Source: Xiphias gladius (taxonomy: Eukaryota; Chordata; Actinopteri; Istiophoriformes; Xiphiidae). From it: a stretch of DNA of 64,000 nt. Positions within the stretch are counted from its first letter, which is position 1. Every line of letters begins with the position of its first letter. Shown piece by piece: positions 43,692-64,000 of this stretch. The stretch covers positions 11,485,501 to 11,549,500 of the forward strand of contig NC_053420.1 in the NCBI RefSeq assembly GCF_016859285.1, given 5' to 3'. A model generated the notes under the pieces. The model saw nothing but the letters and a program-made list of their open reading frames with translations, made no database searches and was not told the origin of the DNA. The position numbers and the translations under genes are program-made.

Positions 43692-43945
43692 GTGAGGCTA
43701 CAACCATCAAATATTTTCATTATCGATAGGTCTGACAATTATGTTCTTCAATAATCAATTATTTAGTTTATAAAATGTCAGAAAAATTGGGGGAAAAGGC
43801 CCGGAATTAGTCCCTGAACCCCATATCAAACGTATTCGGATTGCTTGTTCTGTCTGACAGTCAAAAACCCAAAGATGATGAGTTAGCTTTTGTAGAAAAC
43901 TGGCAAATATTCACATTTGAGAGGCCAGTATCCGTGCATTCATAA
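43692..43945. mobile_element. TAGGGCTG-type MITE upstream of shisa4 (copy 6)
   Basis: GAGGCTACAACCATC, CATTATCGATAGGTCTGAC and TATTCACATTTGAGAGGCC are family blocks in order. The right end is lost. Confidence 0.5.
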
Positions 43946-45427
43946 CAAATGCAGCTTTAAAAATAAGATTTGTTGCTCAGTGAAAAATGCTCCCTCTTAT
44001 TAAGTCACTTTAAGATGAAATGTAATTTTTATTTTCTCACAGGAGGTCACTCACAACACTTTATAAACTGTATACGTGTATAACTTGAGTTGAGTTGACC
44101 AGCACTGAATGCACCTCGAGAGGTCAGAGCAACTCCCCCTCCTCCTGCTCCGCCACCGCCCTGACAGTGAGCGAAAGACTTGGCATAGTCCGGATTTTAC
44201 CATGCACCTGATAAAGACAACAGCTCCTCATAGTGTTGCAGCGAGAAAAAACTGTAAAGGCATGGCCAAACAATAGGTCTTAAAAAAAAAAAAAAAATCA
44301 TTTTTTTGTGAGAGATTAAAATAAACTGTATAGTATAATTTATGGGCCACATAAAACCAACTTCATTGGTTTGACTGAATAAATATAAACACAGACTTCA
44401 GTACTTCCCTTCTTCAGTTGAAGAGTAATTAATTATTGGGTTAGCAGACTTAATTGTTTTGCATGAAGATTTTACAGCTTGAATATTTAAGCGATACTGA
44501 CAATGTCAGAACTAGAGTTAACGACCAGTAACATGCATTTGTATAGTAAATCAATAGTGTGCACTTGCCGTAAACAAAGCCGGCTTGAATGCTCAGTTTT
44601 CATTTTCCTAAAGTAGGTTAAAAAAAATTACACTGTACAGTAAGAAGGTATTCTGATTGTATCCCTCTGAGAGGAAACGTATCTTTCAGTAATAAATTTC
44701 AGATTTTATTAAAAACAAAATATGATAAAATACTTGCATAAGTTTTTCCGAGGTAAGGGAGACAAGAAAGGAACCTGGAACTCGATCTACAAGTGTTGTC
44801 CATTTGGGACTTTTATTTAGAAATTTTTCCATCCCAAATTTCAGTGGGTACAAGGAAATGACAAGGCTGCGAATCACCATGGCAAAAGTGAATTCCCAAA
44901 TACCCACCATACCCCAGGACATGAGAGCTGGTCTAAGGGCTTTTCATTTCCTTTCAGAAACAGTCAATGTTATCTGTAATATAAGGCCGCCAACGTTTCT
45001 CTGCCTCTACAAAGATCAGGATGTTTGGGGTTTTTTTTAAACTTTCCTTCGATCAATGTAAAGTCTCTTAGAAGTGTTTTCCATGTTGCATTTCACTTTG
45101 TTTATACAGAGACACAAAAATAACGGGCTGAGTTACAAACAGGACATGGCAAAATAGTCCGTTCATATTTGATGGTTCACCTGTCCGAATGTGAAGCCGC
45201 GAAACTCTTGACTCAATCTTCTTATCCAGTCTGAAATTGCTCCAGAAAGGTGAGTCCTCTGACCTTCTGTGCGGTCTCTCACCTCTTCATCCTCCTCACT
45301 TTAACATCTGCAAAGTCCTTCATCCCATCACAAGTGTGAAGAAACATGGGAGTCATGGGTAAGTGCATGTGTCTCTCTTCCCACCCCGTCCTCTCCCTCT
45401 GCCAGGACCCAACATCCCAACAATTTT

Positions 45428-45433
45428 TTTATT
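45428..45433 (-). terminator. Candidate ipo9 poly(A) signal AATAAA
   Basis: A minus-strand AATAAA lies about 115 bases after the ipo9 stop codon. Other copies occur near 44705-44710, so alternative ends are possible. Confidence 0.4.
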
Positions 45434-45547
45434 TTCTTTTGCTGGGTTGTAAATTCATCATGAGAGCTTAAGTGATGGGGAAACAGAAGAGAGTTTCAGG
45501 GCATTGTAGATGGAAGAAGATGCGTGGGAGTGGCAGACGGGGGTGGG

Positions 45548-62776
<17,229 letters not shown>

Positions 62777-64000
62777 CTAGGACATGAACATATCAGCAAG
62801 GAGGACAAAAAATAAATGAATTCATGAAACAAAAATCAAACAGCTTAGAACATACAGTATCAAATAACAGCAGGCTCAAAGCAAGGCCTACTGCAATAAG
62901 ATGTAGAAAGAAATCAGATCAAGTAAAGAAATGAAGGTAGGAATTTAGGCCAAAAAAAAAATAAAAAAAAAAATCAACAGCCAAAAAACCCCCAAATTTT
63001 TCCATTTATCATCATGTAAGACCAAGAAACGCAGCAAATTCTCACATTTGAGAAGGTGGAACCATCAAATTTTTGGCATTTTTGCTAGTTTTAGCTGTTT
63101 AGAAAATTTGTTTTCACCTTGATATTAAAGAATTTTATTCCTGATAAAATATGAAAGTGTATGTGTGCGCTACATTCATTTTTTCAAGGAATTCAACTGG
63201 GACATCCCTGTTTATTGGAACAGAGTTACTGACATGATAACAGCAGGCACTGTGTGGTGTCAAGATAAAAGCAACACATACAGGCCAAAACCACAACCAA
63301 CACCAAACTGAAAGAATCCATTCAAAGATGTGGGTCAAAAAACAAACATGCAACATTGCAAAACGTGTCAAATGTCCACGTGTTATCATGAGCCTGGGTA
63401 CCACAGTGTCAGGATTTGCTTATTGAGGTTATCAATGGTGTAAAAATCCATTAACTATACTGCTAACAACATCCTGGTTTGAACCTGGCCTGGCAGGCAT
63501 GCAGAGAGTGAGAGATAAACACAGGATCAGCATCAACCTCAGCTCTGAACCAGCTCAGTCCCTCTCACTGGGTTTTACTAAGGGTGACATCAGGCGCCAG
63601 AAGACAATGTTAGTGCTGACAATCCTGCAGAGCGGCTGCCTTAGAGAGGGGCCAGCGGAAAGGGTCAGCCTCGCTGCGACGCTGCAGTACAGGCGACAGT
63701 GTGCACAATTAGCCTTTCACCATGGGCATGAGGATCGCTGGACAGACAATGGGAAGTCTAGCGGAGTATAAGCTACAGCCACTAGGTACTGTATCCATCT
63801 GTCCTGTTTCAGTCCTTTATCCAAGTAAAAGGTAGTGGGGTCTGTTATGGGCTTCATTTCCCCCCATAAACCAACAAATTGTATACATGGGGGCCGATTC
63901 TGTCAATGCAAAATAAAAACAGAATAGAAAAACAGGACGTTCAACCGTTTATTTGCCTAACAGAGGACAGAGTGCTTAACTGGTTTCATTTCTCAATAAA
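62777..64000 (-). other. ipo9 first coding intron, 3' part
   Basis: The acceptor CCTAG precedes the exon at 62776. The next upstream ipo9 exon, encoding the first roughly 51 residues, was not found up to base 64000. Apart from a MITE fragment near 63000-63115 and A-tracts around 62957-62971, no feature is evident. Confidence 0.6.

Larger units (their letters stand above)
42703..45427. other. ipo9-shisa4 spacer
   Basis: No gene is supported. The right part of the shisa4 promoter, two MITE copies (43273-43562 and 43692-43945), an A-tract (44281-44297) and AT-rich sequence fill the interval. Downstream AATAAA motifs of ipo9 occur at its right edge. Confidence 0.5.

Overview
The window is vertebrate nuclear DNA, almost certainly from a ray-finned (teleost) fish. 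Every recognisable gene is split by introns with ordinary GT-AG borders. The introns and spacers are AT-rich and full of microsatellites and short inverted-repeat elements of the kind common in teleost genomes, and no bacterial or viral genes were seen. All five protein genes lie on the minus strand, so the gene order in the direction of transcription runs from right to left.

Right to left the layout is: (1) ipo9 (importin-9), coding exons between 62776 and 45548, with only the first coding exon beyond the right edge; (2) shisa4, a small membrane protein, 42702 to 36158; (3) lmod1 (leiomodin-1, smooth-muscle actin nucleator), 31731 to 28371; (4) timm17a (mitochondrial inner-membrane translocase subunit), 24006 to 18446; (5) a rap1 small GTPase, most like rap1a, whose likely non-coding first exon is near 13525-13600, whose first four coding exons lie between 6143 and 3567, and whose C-terminal exons lie beyond the left edge. 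IPO9-SHISA4-LMOD1-TIMM17A is the same order as on human 1q32.1, so the block is ancient synteny and not an operon. The genes act in unrelated processes: nuclear import, endomembrane adaptor, contractile cytoskeleton, mitochondrial import and small-GTPase signalling. Rap1 next to timm17a differs from the human arrangement as I know it.

I reconstructed exon borders by hand from reading frame, splice dinucleotides and remembered family sequences. The phases join without error in all genes: timm17a gives 168 residues, shisa4 201, lmod1 679, ipo9 990 residues in the window, and rap1 108 residues in the window.

The most notable signal is an apparent U12-dependent AT-AC intron in ipo9 (58726-59521). 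It has a minor-class donor, a minor-class branch point and an AC acceptor, and only this splice restores the conserved protein. Other points of interest are a perfect CArG box with a second near-match upstream of lmod1, a three-fold tandem repeat in the lmod1 charged linker, a compact CRE plus E-box cluster at the timm17a promoter, and a dense cluster of one MITE family in and upstream of shisa4. Several inverted-repeat elements with clear ends were also found, including one with TTAA borders. I found no tRNA, rRNA, CRISPR array or autonomous transposon. I did not find a previously unknown multi-gene system.
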